Below, one piece after another: positions 1 through 9,117 of a DNA stretch of 64,000 nucleotides (within the stretch, counting starts at the first letter, position 1; the number at the start of each line of letters is the position of its first letter). This DNA is from Echinostoma caproni (lineage: Eukaryota > Platyhelminthes > Trematoda > Plagiorchiida > Echinostomatidae): NCBI GenBank assembly GCA_900618425.1, contig UZAN01040009.1:24385-88384 (forward strand), written 5' to 3'. Both the position numbers and the translations under genes were made by a program. The notes under the pieces were generated by a model. It was not told where the DNA came from, searched no databases, and was given only the letters and a program-made list of their open reading frames with translations.

Positions 1-103
1 CGATTATCCTTCCCTAAGATTTAGTCTGCATTCAGTAGCACATCGTCGGGCAGTTACTTCATTGTCCTTGCTCTAACGTCACTGCTCTGGTTTTGTTCTT
101 CAG

Positions 104-241
104 AGCGTGCTTGGGCATTTCCTCTTCCTGCAACTTTTACGCGCTTACCCCGTATGCAGGCACCTATTCATCCTCATCAAATTTCCATTCCCAGATGTCG
201 TACTNCAACTTACAATCATACACTCTTTGAACACAGAATCG
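104..241 (+). CDS. TFCP2: CP2-family transcription factor, upstream exon (linker before the C-terminal domain)
   Basis: This is a predicted internal exon. A pyrimidine-rich tract ends in an acceptor AG at 102-103 and a donor (GGTAAAC) follows base 241. With codons starting at 106 the exon is open to the end, finishing ...LFEHRI plus one spare base, G. That base joins the TC at the start of the exon at 4014 to give Val in frame, followed by YQAL. In vertebrate TFCP2 the same place reads V-Y-H-A. The rest of the exon would be the poorly conserved linker between the SAM-like domain and the C-terminal domain, so it gives little homology support by itself. An N at 205 lies inside the exon; if it marks a bad contig join, the frame upstream of it is uncertain. 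The DNA-binding and SAM-like parts must lie to the left of the window. Confidence 0.5.
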
Positions 242-1900
242 GTAAACTGGATCTTACGTGAATGTTCCTCTTCTCTCCTTTTTACAGGGCGCTATTTGTC
301 CATGGCGACTTCCCCTTCTATTGTAATTGACAATGTTATAAAAAACTTGGCAGAAGCGTACATTAATTTTTTTTCAAGTTTATTCACCGTCCAGAAACAG
401 TCATGGTGCAAATGTTATATAAGAAAAGGAGAAGATAGCTACAAGTATGATTGGACGATCGTTTGTTTATATCAATGTTGCGGGTTGTCTTGCCTCTCGG
501 TCATCTAAGCGTAGTGGTTTAGTCACTGTCACGGGCGTGCTTTGGACCCTGTGGTCCGAGGTTTTAGCCCCTTCCACCGCCACTCAACTTTGGTGGTAGA
601 CAGCTTTACTGTCGCCCGGTTCTATACCACGCCTAACCTATCGGGGCCTTATGTGATTCGCCACTTCAAGTCTCGGGGTTTGGGTTACCGGTTACCATCA
701 CTGAACAGCATGTCTTCATGACTATGGGGTCCGTCCCTTCTACTGTTCGCATTTCTTCAAATTCCATTTAGATCATAATGCTCGGATATTTCCTTTGATC
801 AATTTCCAGCCACGCAGAGTTCATTCTTTATTTGCTATCTATTTCAGACCAACCAGACCGCGCTGTACCCTATATGTCAGTCGGAAGGAAAAAACAGGTA
901 GGTAAAGTCACGACAACAACGTTCACGTAATCTATGGTATCACGTTTTATTAATCGTTGGGTTCACCAGTCTGAGAAGTGCTGGATCCCCCACCTATTTT
1001 ATCCGTGTCCATCTGATCGCTTTTAGCATCCCGGCAATTTAAGCTTCATGATTGAAATTACATTACACAATTGATTCAACTGGGCGGTTGCGCCGTTTGA
1101 TAGCCAAATTTTGTGACCACTTGGCTTCTATACATCTGTTTATTATTTTTTTCATTAGTTGCTAAGCCAATGCGTTGTTGATTACGTGTTTGGTTTACAT
1201 TAAACGAACACCTTCCAGGTCTCCAACTGACCGTGTGATAAAATATAACTGGATTCAGTTTCGTCACTCGCTGTATGTTATTTCATTTCGATGATATTTC
1301 AATCCCAGGGGGGGGCACAATTGCGTTCGAAAAGACGAGATGGGGTGATTTAGCCTTAGAATATGAGTTTGAGGATCTTACTAACATTCCGGGACTCCTA
1401 TAACATCACAAGGAATTGAAGCCCGCAGTTTCACCAGCCTGAATTGAAACAAATCGATCGTGAGATCAAAACCAGATAATCGTAATTTTTTCACTAGTAA
1501 TATGAAGGTCAACGCACGAAATTTCACTTTGTTGGGTAAATAATGCGGTGTTATTGCTATTTTTTACTGTTACTTAGTACACTACCGAGGAGTTGAAGGT
1601 TCTGGATACCAGGGTTCAGTGCTCAGTTAGGGAATCATTGTGGATGAAACCCAACAAAATAGTTAGCTTTGTATTCAGTAATAGCGGTTTCCATTCAACT
1701 AGGTTTGATTTGCTATTGATCGCATTCGAACTTTAATGATGAGGTACTGGTGGGATTTGATGCTACATATCCATATGGTTTTTTCTTCCATATTCATGTA
1801 ATGCTTAATTTTCATAACCTACGGAAGAAACAACTGCTCCAGGTTTTACCAAAAAAATGAAAATATGATTGTTGCTACCTTGACCTTGTGTAAAACACTG
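242..1900 (+). other. Intron of the CP2-family gene, 5' portion
   Basis: This is the first part of the predicted 3.8-kb intron between the exons ending at 241 and starting at 4014. Apart from a possible tRNA-derived SINE near 511-620 I see no coding exon or recognisable repeat. The one ORF here (1076-1267, minus) is short and resembles nothing I know. A run of eight G lies near 1309-1316. Confidence 0.4.
511..620 (+). repeat. Possible tRNA-derived SINE
   Basis: A tRNA-like layout is visible. An A-box-like stretch, GTAGTGGTTTAGTC, starts at 511. A B-box-like stretch, GAGGTTTTAGCCCC, lies at 558-571. They are spaced as in pol III promoters and followed by GC-richer DNA. No poly-A tail or second copy was found in the window, so this is a pattern match only. 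Confidence 0.35.
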
Positions 1901-1904
1901 AATT

Positions 1905-3060
1905 CTGATACGTGCACCGTTCATTCTCTTCGCCAAACTCTGGAGCATCGATATTCTTTTCGTAGACCCACCTCTATTTTGCCTGGATCTTAAAGCGGCT
2001 TTCGACTCAGTCGACCGCTCTATACTCTGGCACTGCTTTTCCCTGAAATGTGTGCCCGAGCAGTTTATTTTAATATTACAATCCCTCAATACTCATAACC
2101 GAAGCCGAGTCCGGGTTTACGGCACTTTTTCACCCGAGTTCATCACGGAAATTGGTGTTGTTTAGGGTTGCTCTCTGTCTCTGCTTTTCTACTTATCTTT
2201 ATTTTAGGTTTAATTCTTGAAACAGCCCTGTCCTCGTTCAGGGATAGCGGTATCGATCTACTCCCAGGTGGTAGGCTGTCTAACCTAGAGTATGCAGACA
2301 GCGTTGTTTTACTAAGTGAAGATCCAGGTAAGTGGCAAGCTTTTCTGGATAGTTTGAGTGCTAGTGTTGCCATGTTCGGTATGCGTTTTGCACCTTCAAA
2401 GTGTAGAATGTTACTACAAGCCTGGGTCGATCCAGCACCGAGCCTCATTCTAACTGGGGAAGTAATAGAGCAAGTGGATACTTGGGCAGCTACATCTCAC
2501 CCGGTGGACGTCACTGATGAAGTGTCAGCTCGCATACAGAGGACTCAGTTGGTATTTGCCAACTTGAGACGTCTGTGGCGCCGTCGCGACATCCGGCTGA
2601 CTATGAAGGGTCGAGTATATGCTGCAGTTCGGCCAGTTCTACTTTATGGAGCAGAAACTTGGCCATTAAGAAAAGAAGACAAAGATAGACTGTCGGTGTT
2701 TGAACACCGCTGTCTACACAGCACTGGTGGTATTCGACCTCCATAGATTACGCTGGTTGGAACATGTGTTACGCATGTCACCAAATGGGTTGCCATGGCG
2801 AGCGATGGGATGATCATACCAGATGATTAGAGACAATGAGTGATATAGCTGGGTGTCGTAAACAGTGGCGTTTGTGCATCTTGTCTATTTCTCTGCAAAA
2901 TTAGTGCAATGAAATCCTAAGTTTTCTCTTCCATCCTACTTTCAACCTTTCCTATCTTTCTCCCCATATTCATCCAAATGGGCAGCTAAAAGATAGCAAC
3001 CGAAACCGGCGCACGATAGTGCATTAGTGATGGTTGTAGAAACTGAAACTGAAAGACTGC
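1905..3060 (+). mobile_element. RTE-like non-LTR retrotransposon fragment: reverse transcriptase C-terminal half and 3' end
   Basis: This is a 5'-truncated LINE inside the CP2-gene intron. From about 1911 one frame gives SLRQTLEHRYSFRRPTS. After a frameshift the next gives LDLKAAFDSVDRSILWH, the first catalytic Asp motif, and then a VRVYGTFSPEF-type stretch. An in-frame stop precedes QGCSLS. The longest open piece (2168-2746, 192 codons) holds LEYADSVVLLSE, the FGMRFAPSKCRMLLQ motif, SARIQRTQLVFANLRRLWR, and the tail LLYGAETWPLRKED...FEHRCL. A further shift gives LRWLEHVLRMSPNGLPWRAM and then SDIAGCRKQWRLCIL to about 2893. The order matches the common trematode endonuclease-reverse-transcriptase LINE. 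YADS replaces YADD, and there are several shifts and stops, so the copy is dead. The 3' end, with GAAACTGAAACTGAAAG, is placed near 3060. I assign the RTE clade from memory of related elements. Confidence 0.85.
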
Positions 3061-4013
3061 TGAACCGGAAGTGATGTCAGCTCCAGGAATAACGGTTAAC
3101 TTGCCCCTATCCTCGGAGGTGAATAAGGACAACCCATCGGCTTCAGGGATTTCATGCCCATCGAGGAAACATTCTGAGTAATTTCCGTTTCAGATGAAGA
3201 ACCCGTGCCTATTCTTAGTAGTTGTACTCACTAGAGAAAGATTTTACAAACCTTATGTTGATGCTTTGAAAGATGTCTGAATGCCTCCTATGATAGAGAG
3301 GTATATCTCTACACTTAACAGTGTTTTGCTTCACAGTTGAGAATGCTCGATGGCTTCTTGAATTGGAGTGCCGAGATCTTCGGATTGTTGCTTGGGTTTG
3401 GTGTAGACATTGGGTGAGCAATCACAAATTTCATTGCCGTGTGTTGGCTGCTGATAGTCACTCTCTGACGGAGCATATCACTTTCATGGACAACCCTTGG
3501 ATGTTCTTTTTGTGCATTTCGTGAAAGGCTGGGAACGAAGCTGATGGTAATATTCTGACTTGGTCTAATGGGATGAAGGAGCTATTTTCGCGCGATGCCT
3601 CCCGGATTCCTAGTTAGAGCCAATGAACGGGAATTATCTTGGAATAAAAAGCTGGGAAATATTTCTCCTTGTAGAATTCAGTGTTAGGAATGTTTTACGG
3701 TCAGTTTGCTGAACTCCCGCGTAGAGACCAACTATGCTTTGACGTAATATCATCGTATAGCTACCTAATCGTTTATTGTTGTTCATGCTTGAAGTTCGCA
3801 ACAGATTCGAAAATTAAATGAATAGCGCGCCGGTTTAAATGAGACTTGATAGTTTTCAAACTTTTAACCGTATTTTTGAGTTTCATTATAATTTAATATT
3901 GATGAGCGGTTATATTTCTGTTCTAGGTACCGTGAGGTATTCTTACATATTTTATTGTAAATGAATCTTACTGTGCCAACGGTTCTCACACATGACCCGT
4001 ATGTCTTTTGCAG
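3061..4013 (+). other. Intron of the CP2-family gene, 3' portion
   Basis: The DNA between the RTE-like remnant and the acceptor at 4012-4013 has no recognised exon or repeat. ORFs at 3215-3421 (minus) and 3321-3524 (plus) overlap each other and show no family resemblance. The last bases form a good acceptor, GTATGTCTTTTGCAG. Confidence 0.4.
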
Positions 4014-4156
4014 TCTATCAAGCTCTAATGCTTTACGAGCTCACTCGGGCCGAAATTCTGCGTCAGCTTGCCTCAGTTCTCTCGCTTCGGTTGGATCAGA
4101 TTAGTACATTGTGTGTGTTCACTGGGCACAGCATTCCCGTGTTGTTGACAGATGAG
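4014..4156 (+). CDS. TFCP2: CP2-family transcription factor, exon encoding the C-terminal oligomerisation domain
   Basis: This is the best host-gene exon in the window. A strong acceptor (CTTTTGCAG) and a consensus donor (GAG then GTGAGT) bound 143 bases. The exon starts two bases into a codon and ends in phase 0. It encodes YQALMLYELTRAEILRQLAS and continues to LDQISTL and then VLLTDE. This follows the C-terminal domain of TFCP2/LSF and UBP1 position by position: Y-H-A, E-E-L-T, E-L, the Q-I-S-Q-I turn and V-L-I-S-D-E. The match to the grainyhead branch is weaker. In the family this domain lets the DNA-binding protein form dimers and tetramers. The frame stays open past the donor to 4282, but the extra residues do not match the family. 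The SAM-like and DNA-binding domains are not in the window. Confidence 0.75.
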
Positions 4157-5699
4157 GTGAGTAGTAGTACTGGTGTTATATTTGTCTGCTTTTTAGTGAA
4201 TACATGGATGCATAACCAAACGGCTAAACGCATTGTACATAGAATTGTAAGAGGGAACTTCAAGCGAGGAACCATTGGTTGATTGATTGTTTCAAGGAAA
4301 GATGAATTGGGGACTGATTTCTCACGGTTTTGTGGTCCTTAAAAATTAAGGTGATAGAAGTGCGACACCTTTAAAAATCCACTGGGTATGAGTCACTGGC
4401 TGATTGTGTAGATGTACGAACCGCAAAATGGTTTTGTAATGGGATAGACAAAATAAGTTCAATTGGAAGAAAGACAAAGTAATAGAAGTAGAATCGGAAT
4501 AAGCAATTGATTGTTTGGTGGTGTGTTAGTGGCTGCCAGTTATACTGCTACTGGTGTTGATTACCCAGAGCTCCGGTTTTGACTCCTCCCAGCAGATTTG
4601 CCTGCTTTTCTCTAGGCAACCTGGCAGTATTTTTTACAGGAGCAAACAGAGTAATTTCTTTATTTTGAAGTTTTGTACGAGGATTAGACACTTGTTTGAT
4701 AAATGTCAAATGTAATATACTCATAAGCTACGCGTTTAATTCGCGTCCTCGATGAGCCGTATAGCTTTACCTCTAACCCGATCTAGAAGTCCATATACGA
4801 CACATCCTGTGGTGAAAACAAAATCATAATCGTTGGTTTCTGATGTATTGTAAATCTAAACGAATACTTTTGGTTGCACGTATTCGTGTTGTCCGACAGA
4901 TGAGTGTTCGAACGAGTCCACACTGTAACTGATGGGGTAACACTGTGAAACTTGTTGCAGTGTTTCTCAGATTGATACACTAGATTGTCGTCAGTGTCAT
5001 TTACGGTTTAGTACGGTTTAGTGTCGACAGACAATTATGAAGATTAACCAAATAAAGAATTTAGATGAAACCTCATTTCTTTGTACGAAGAACAGGATTT
5101 GCGAGTAGTGAAACTTAATTTTCTTGAACTAATTGAATCATCACAGCGAATTCTTAACGCTGGTAAATCTCTCAAGAAGGACCTCTGTTTTCAACGAAAA
5201 GCAGACGGTTTTGCTATTCATAGATTTCCATTGCTTTCAGAAGAAAATATTGATTGAAAAATGGACCAAGTTGGTCGATCGTGAATGCACACGAGTTTCA
5301 TCAGCGTTCTCTAGTTTCAGGTCAACGGGATCCACTCTCAGTATTTAAGGCCGTTATTCGAAATCGCTATAAATTGTCGTTATTGATGTACTTGCATCTA
5401 CTTGGTTCTTTCATGTCTCATTTTGTTTTGTTGCTATTCTCGTACCAATAAATTTTCAAGCACCGCCGAATTTCTATTGTCCCCACTTCCTAGTATTCTA
5501 CTTTGTTTTCATCTACCAAAAGCGAATGACCTTATTAAACTCAACTTTAGGACTGATGCGGGATGATTTCACAACGCATAGCATCTGAATCTGCTTCCTA
5601 CGCTGTTTTCTCTAGTGCTACAGCTACCACTTGTTTTACATCTTACTTTCATCAGGAGAATTTGTTGTTTATAGAGCAAATGCAGCGAGACCTGAAAAG
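4157..5699 (+). other. CP2-gene intron, first part
   Basis: This is the start of a predicted 9.1-kb intron. A weak tRNA-like block at about 4525-4580 (CCGGTTTTGACTCC as B box) may be an old SINE. A 10-base tandem pair, TACGGTTTAG twice, lies at 5002-5021. The ORFs at 5133-5451 are short and match nothing I recognise. Confidence 0.35.
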
Positions 5700-5829
5700 A
5701 TAGGAAGTAGTGTGCAGCTGTTTCGACCTGCTTGGGTCGCATCAGCAGTGCGAATCCATTGACCTAACTGGTGTTCGAACAGAGGCTCTCATAGGCAGAA
5801 CAGAAACCTGCCACCCACTCGGCCACCGC
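5700..5829 (-). repeat. Sm-alpha-like SINE: tRNA-derived head plus hammerhead-ribozyme-like segment
   Basis: Read on the minus strand, the element opens with GCGGTGGCCGAGTGGGTGGC, a clear pol III A box of Ser/Leu tRNA type, and has a B box CTGTTCGAACACC at 5770-5782. Next come GGATTCGCACTGC and a core CTGATGCG, a stem ACC...GGT and CGAAAC (about 5715-5758). This order, GGATTC, CACTGC, CTGATG, stem II, GAAAC, is that of the hammerhead ribozyme in the schistosome Sm-alpha SINE family. Compared with the canonical core, the A after CUGAUG is C and the segment that would complete stem I is shortened. It is therefore probably a decayed ribozyme. The SINE identity is firmer than any catalytic activity. 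Confidence 0.65.
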
Positions 5830-7349
5830 TTTCCATTTTCCATTTACACGATATAGCACAACCCAACTCTGCAAGCTTGTTACGAATTTCGCGCCTCACT
5901 CATCTCAATACCAGCCTCTGGGGTTATGACTCCGTTGGAAACTTTCACAACCTGGTTGGGTCTGCTGCCCGGTGGCCGAGTGAGTAGCGTGCATGACGAA
6001 ATCCTCCTATGAAATTGAATGAAATCCTCTGTTATACTCTTATTCAACCTCTTGCTTTGCTTGACTTGCAATGTCGAAGCCTCTGTAATAATATTTATGC
6101 TCCGGTCGTAGTTTGGCGATACCTTTACGAGTCAGTCTGTTTCCATGAAGTCTGTTGTTGATAACTTTTACTGAATAACTCTTTCCCCATGGCATTGCTT
6201 TACAGCTGGTCTCTCAGTTTAACGATCAAAGTTGCTATCACATCGAGGTTGGATGGAATGCTCAGCGTAAAGCTAACGTATTTCTGCGCCCTGTGTGATG
6301 CGGCGCCTTGCATCTCCTCCATTTCATAGTTAACCTGGCTGCGGAGCAACTGGTTTCCCTCGAGGTTGGCTATGCACGGGGTCGTAGCATCTGCTTACAT
6401 CGTCCAGAAGGGAGAGAGAGGTTAGCCTGACAGCTTTCGTTCCACCTACTTGTACAGCTGTACTCCTTCATTCATCGGTATAAATGAGAAACTACTACCA
6501 CTACATCATCATCTGTCGCCCTGGTAGCATACGTTTTCTCCATTTCATCACTTCATTATACGATTTTCCCTCTCACTCTGTTCTTTTCCATTGTTATGCA
6601 CATACTCTCCTATTGATTTATCATTATGTTTTCTTTTGTTTTTACCAAATCCCTTTCCCCTTGAATAAAACTAAGATTACTATCTGCATTTTTGCACCAG
6701 TTGGGATATTAGCAATAATGATCGATCAATTTCTCCCTCACACGTGATTTTGACATCAGCGCCCAAGCTGTGGTAGTTGAAGCCTGTTAGACAGTTGGGG
6801 ACCACTCTTTCACGCGGCGCCTACAGTTCAGTCGAAAATGTACACAGTGGAGTAAAATATTTAAGAATCTAAACTTTTAACAGCTGTATTCATTCGACGT
6901 TCGTGAACGACAGTGGGATCCAGAAAAATCTGGTGTAGAAACTTTTCTCCTTCATATTCCTACAGATTGGTTATGAACGGGATTAATGAACATGGCTGAT
7001 AATTTCTAGTTCATTTGGATGCTGCCTAAGGTTTTTTAATGAATTAGAAGTGACAGTTGCTAAATATAATGAACCAGAAATTAGGCTGGTACACAAGTTT
7101 AGAGATAATCAACAGTTTAACTTTCAAACGACGAAAAATATATCAGGGTAGTATTCATCCTTGTAGGGAGGTTTGCTAAATTTTTCTAACTTGATGTATT
7201 TAATAGCAGGTGTCAAGTGGTTAAAATGCAGAGAAACATTCGTATCTTCCATTAAAACAATAGAAAGAATTTCTAAAACTTGGCAAATTCATCTGAAAGG
7301 CAGATAGGGGACATGTATGTGGTTGAGCGAATAAGTGATCGGTAATTTA
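5830..7349 (+). other. CP2-gene intron, second part
   Basis: No gene is recognised. A second A-box-like string on the plus strand (CCGGTGGCCGAGTGAGTAGC, about 5970-5990) may be the head of another SINE, but no B box follows at the right distance. A short GA run lies at 6410-6420. The ORF at 6484-6747 is hydrophobic because the strand is T-rich; I read it as chance. Confidence 0.35.
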
Positions 7350-7715
7350 TTAGGTATCCGGGCTTGCATTTAAGAGTAGATGCGTTAATATGAGGGGTAG
7401 GTTGAAGTAACGGAATGATGGAGCTTTTGCGCCAAGCATGCTTATTGTATGTGAGAATACCACCTCTACGTCGAGGAAACGGGACGACGATCGATCGACG
7501 CGGTGGACCGTGAGTCCATCGAGTTTGACATTCCGGTCATCTATTTCCTCGTGTGGCCAGGTTTCTCGAAGAAAAAGGACTCCAATTCGGGCATGTTCTC
7601 CACGTCGAATAGGGTAACTGACATCTACGAGGTTTCCAAGCTGCGCACAGACATTGATGCTGATAACCTCGTGAACGCACACCTGGGAAATATTTTTCTT
7701 ACCCGAAGTCACTTC
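7350..7715 (-). mobile_element. CR1-like LINE fragment: N-terminal part of the AP-like endonuclease
   Basis: The minus-strand frame 7350-7712 contains INVCAQLGNLVDV, then GVLFLRETWPHEEIDD and LTVHRVDRSSS. It aligns in order with the better-preserved CR1 endonuclease at about 26970-27220, which reads GNVRSLLGNMAEVIDL, VVILQESWLYDVIDD and FSIYRVDRPV. The acidic E of the Q-E-S/T-W motif is kept. Downstream the frame decays: a GGILTY-like reading appears in another frame. Only this endonuclease piece is recognisable. It sits just beyond an RTE-like remnant on the same strand (7900-8960), so the two elements are nested or abutting. Confidence 0.65.
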
Positions 7716-7899
7716 CCGACCGCTGCAGTACCTCCTGTGATGCCTTTGTGAGATTTTGTAAATTCTTTTAAATTTATTGTACTCAAATTTTCCAAGACAG
7801 CAAATTGCGGAGTGGGGACTGCTCTAAGTTGTAGTAATCTTTCGTGACGGGAATCAATAATCATATCCTGAGCGTTGCTGTGGTAACAGCTGAAATTGA

Positions 7900-8960
7900 A
7901 TCAGCAAAGGTCACGGATGTTGGTCTCCCTTAAAGGCGTCAGACGTCGAAGTATAACCGAAGCTAACACTTTGGTGACGATCGAAATCGAACTTATTCCG
8001 CGGTGGTTTTCGCAATCGTTGCGGGATCCTTTCTTAAAAAATGGGAACGATCAGCGATTCGCTCGAAGATGAAGGAATGTGCTCTTGCATCCAAATGTTA
8101 CGCAGTAAGGTAGTAATAGAGGTTACGAGGTTATCACCTCCCATCTTGAAAAGAGTGGGAGTTAGCTCCTCCGATCCTGCTGCTTTGCCTCGCTTCAGAG
8201 CTTGAATGCAAGACCGAACATCTGCTTCCGTTGGAGGATCGCATGATACTGCCCACGGAGCTTCCGTTGTAGATGAAGCAGCCTGGTTAGCACTAGACCA
8301 GCTGAACTGTTCGCTGAAGTATTCTACCCAGNTATTCTCCCCAGCGATCGAGCCGTTGATCTCTACTGTGAATGGCTCGTCCCCTCTTATCGCAGAATGT
8401 TTCACTCACCGGAGTTCGCCGACCTCTCGTATCGCGTATCAGACGGAACAGTCTTTGATTATTCCCGGATGTATTTGCCACTTCCATTTCACTAACTTTT
8501 TTTGCCCACCAGTTCTCACGGTCCTTCTTGAGGCTCTTCATGAGCCAGCGTTGTAGCTGCCACCTAACTCTATTTTGATCCTGGCAGGTCGGGACTTGCC
8601 GCTTTTTATTTCAATCAGGGCTACTGACTCCTGAGATATGGAATGCCTCCGACAGATTTGAGGCTCAGACCCGCAAGCAACATTTGCGGTGGAACGCATT
8701 GCTCGCCTAATCTGATCCCACTGCTGGTCTACATCACCACGCTGAAGCGCACTTAGCTTACGCACTAGCTCTGACTCATAGAGGGCATGAACAGCTGGAA
8801 CAGATATTCGTTGATGAGCTATTCGAGCTTGCTGGTTTTGTCGCCGACCATCAAAAGTAATGCGTGGTCAGACTCAACGCAGGTAGTCCAATAGGACCTG
8901 CAATTTTGCACTGAGCCACGCCAACGGTAACTTACTGCGATGTGGTCGATTTGAGTTAGC
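7900..8960 (-). mobile_element. RTE-like non-LTR retrotransposon fragment: end of endonuclease, linker and start of reverse transcriptase
   Basis: Reading right to left on the minus strand, TQIDHIAVSYRWRGSVQNCR and then ESDHALL form the last part of an AP-like endonuclease, including the S-D-H motif. There follow a linker (8538-8765), a basic segment ENWWAKKVSEME with LFRLIRDTRGRRTPVSE, and VEYFSEQFSW. Next come IQALKRGKAAGSEELTPTLF and, after a frameshift near 8035, KKGSRNDCENHRGISSI and TKVLASVILRRLT, the start of the reverse transcriptase. Recognisable sequence stops near 7905, before the catalytic Asp motifs. An N at 8332 with a duplicated 12-mer causes one of the frame breaks. The upstream end meets a SINE at about 8961, so the 5' half is missing. 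The family is the same type as the fragment at 1905, but different domains survive. Confidence 0.85.
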
Positions 8961-9117
8961 GGTAGTGGCCAAGTGGTTAGGTCACCAACTTTCGAATTGG
9001 GTGTGGCGGATTCTAACCGCCGCACCACTTCCCGTCTTCCCAGGCAGCCTTTGTATGGCCGCGGCTCCCCTTTCTGAATGCTGACTGTACGTTGTATATT
9101 GAATAAATAAAAAAGGA
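8961..9117 (+). repeat. tRNA-derived SINE, copy 1
   Basis: A box TGGCCAAGTGG lies at 8966-8976 and a B-box-like GGATTCTAACC at 9008-9018, about 30 bases apart, as in tRNA-derived SINEs. The 3' part reads GGCTCCCCTTTCTGAATG, then GTATATTGAATAAATAAAAA, an A-rich tail. The same 3' motif occurs in the copy at 62872, which also has the same tRNA-like head, so this is one SINE family. It directly abuts the RTE-like remnant on its left and runs in the opposite direction. Confidence 0.65.

Noticed and set aside
4525..4640. SINE from GTTTTGACTCC
   Set aside because: A single weak B-box match; the A box is unconvincing, so it is only mentioned in the intron entry.
7503..7751. Plus-strand ORF of 82 codons
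   Set aside because: It is the complement of the CR1 endonuclease fragment on the minus strand.
8961..9030. Functional tRNA gene
   Set aside because: The arms do not pair as a full cloverleaf, and the block belongs to a SINE with an A-rich tail.
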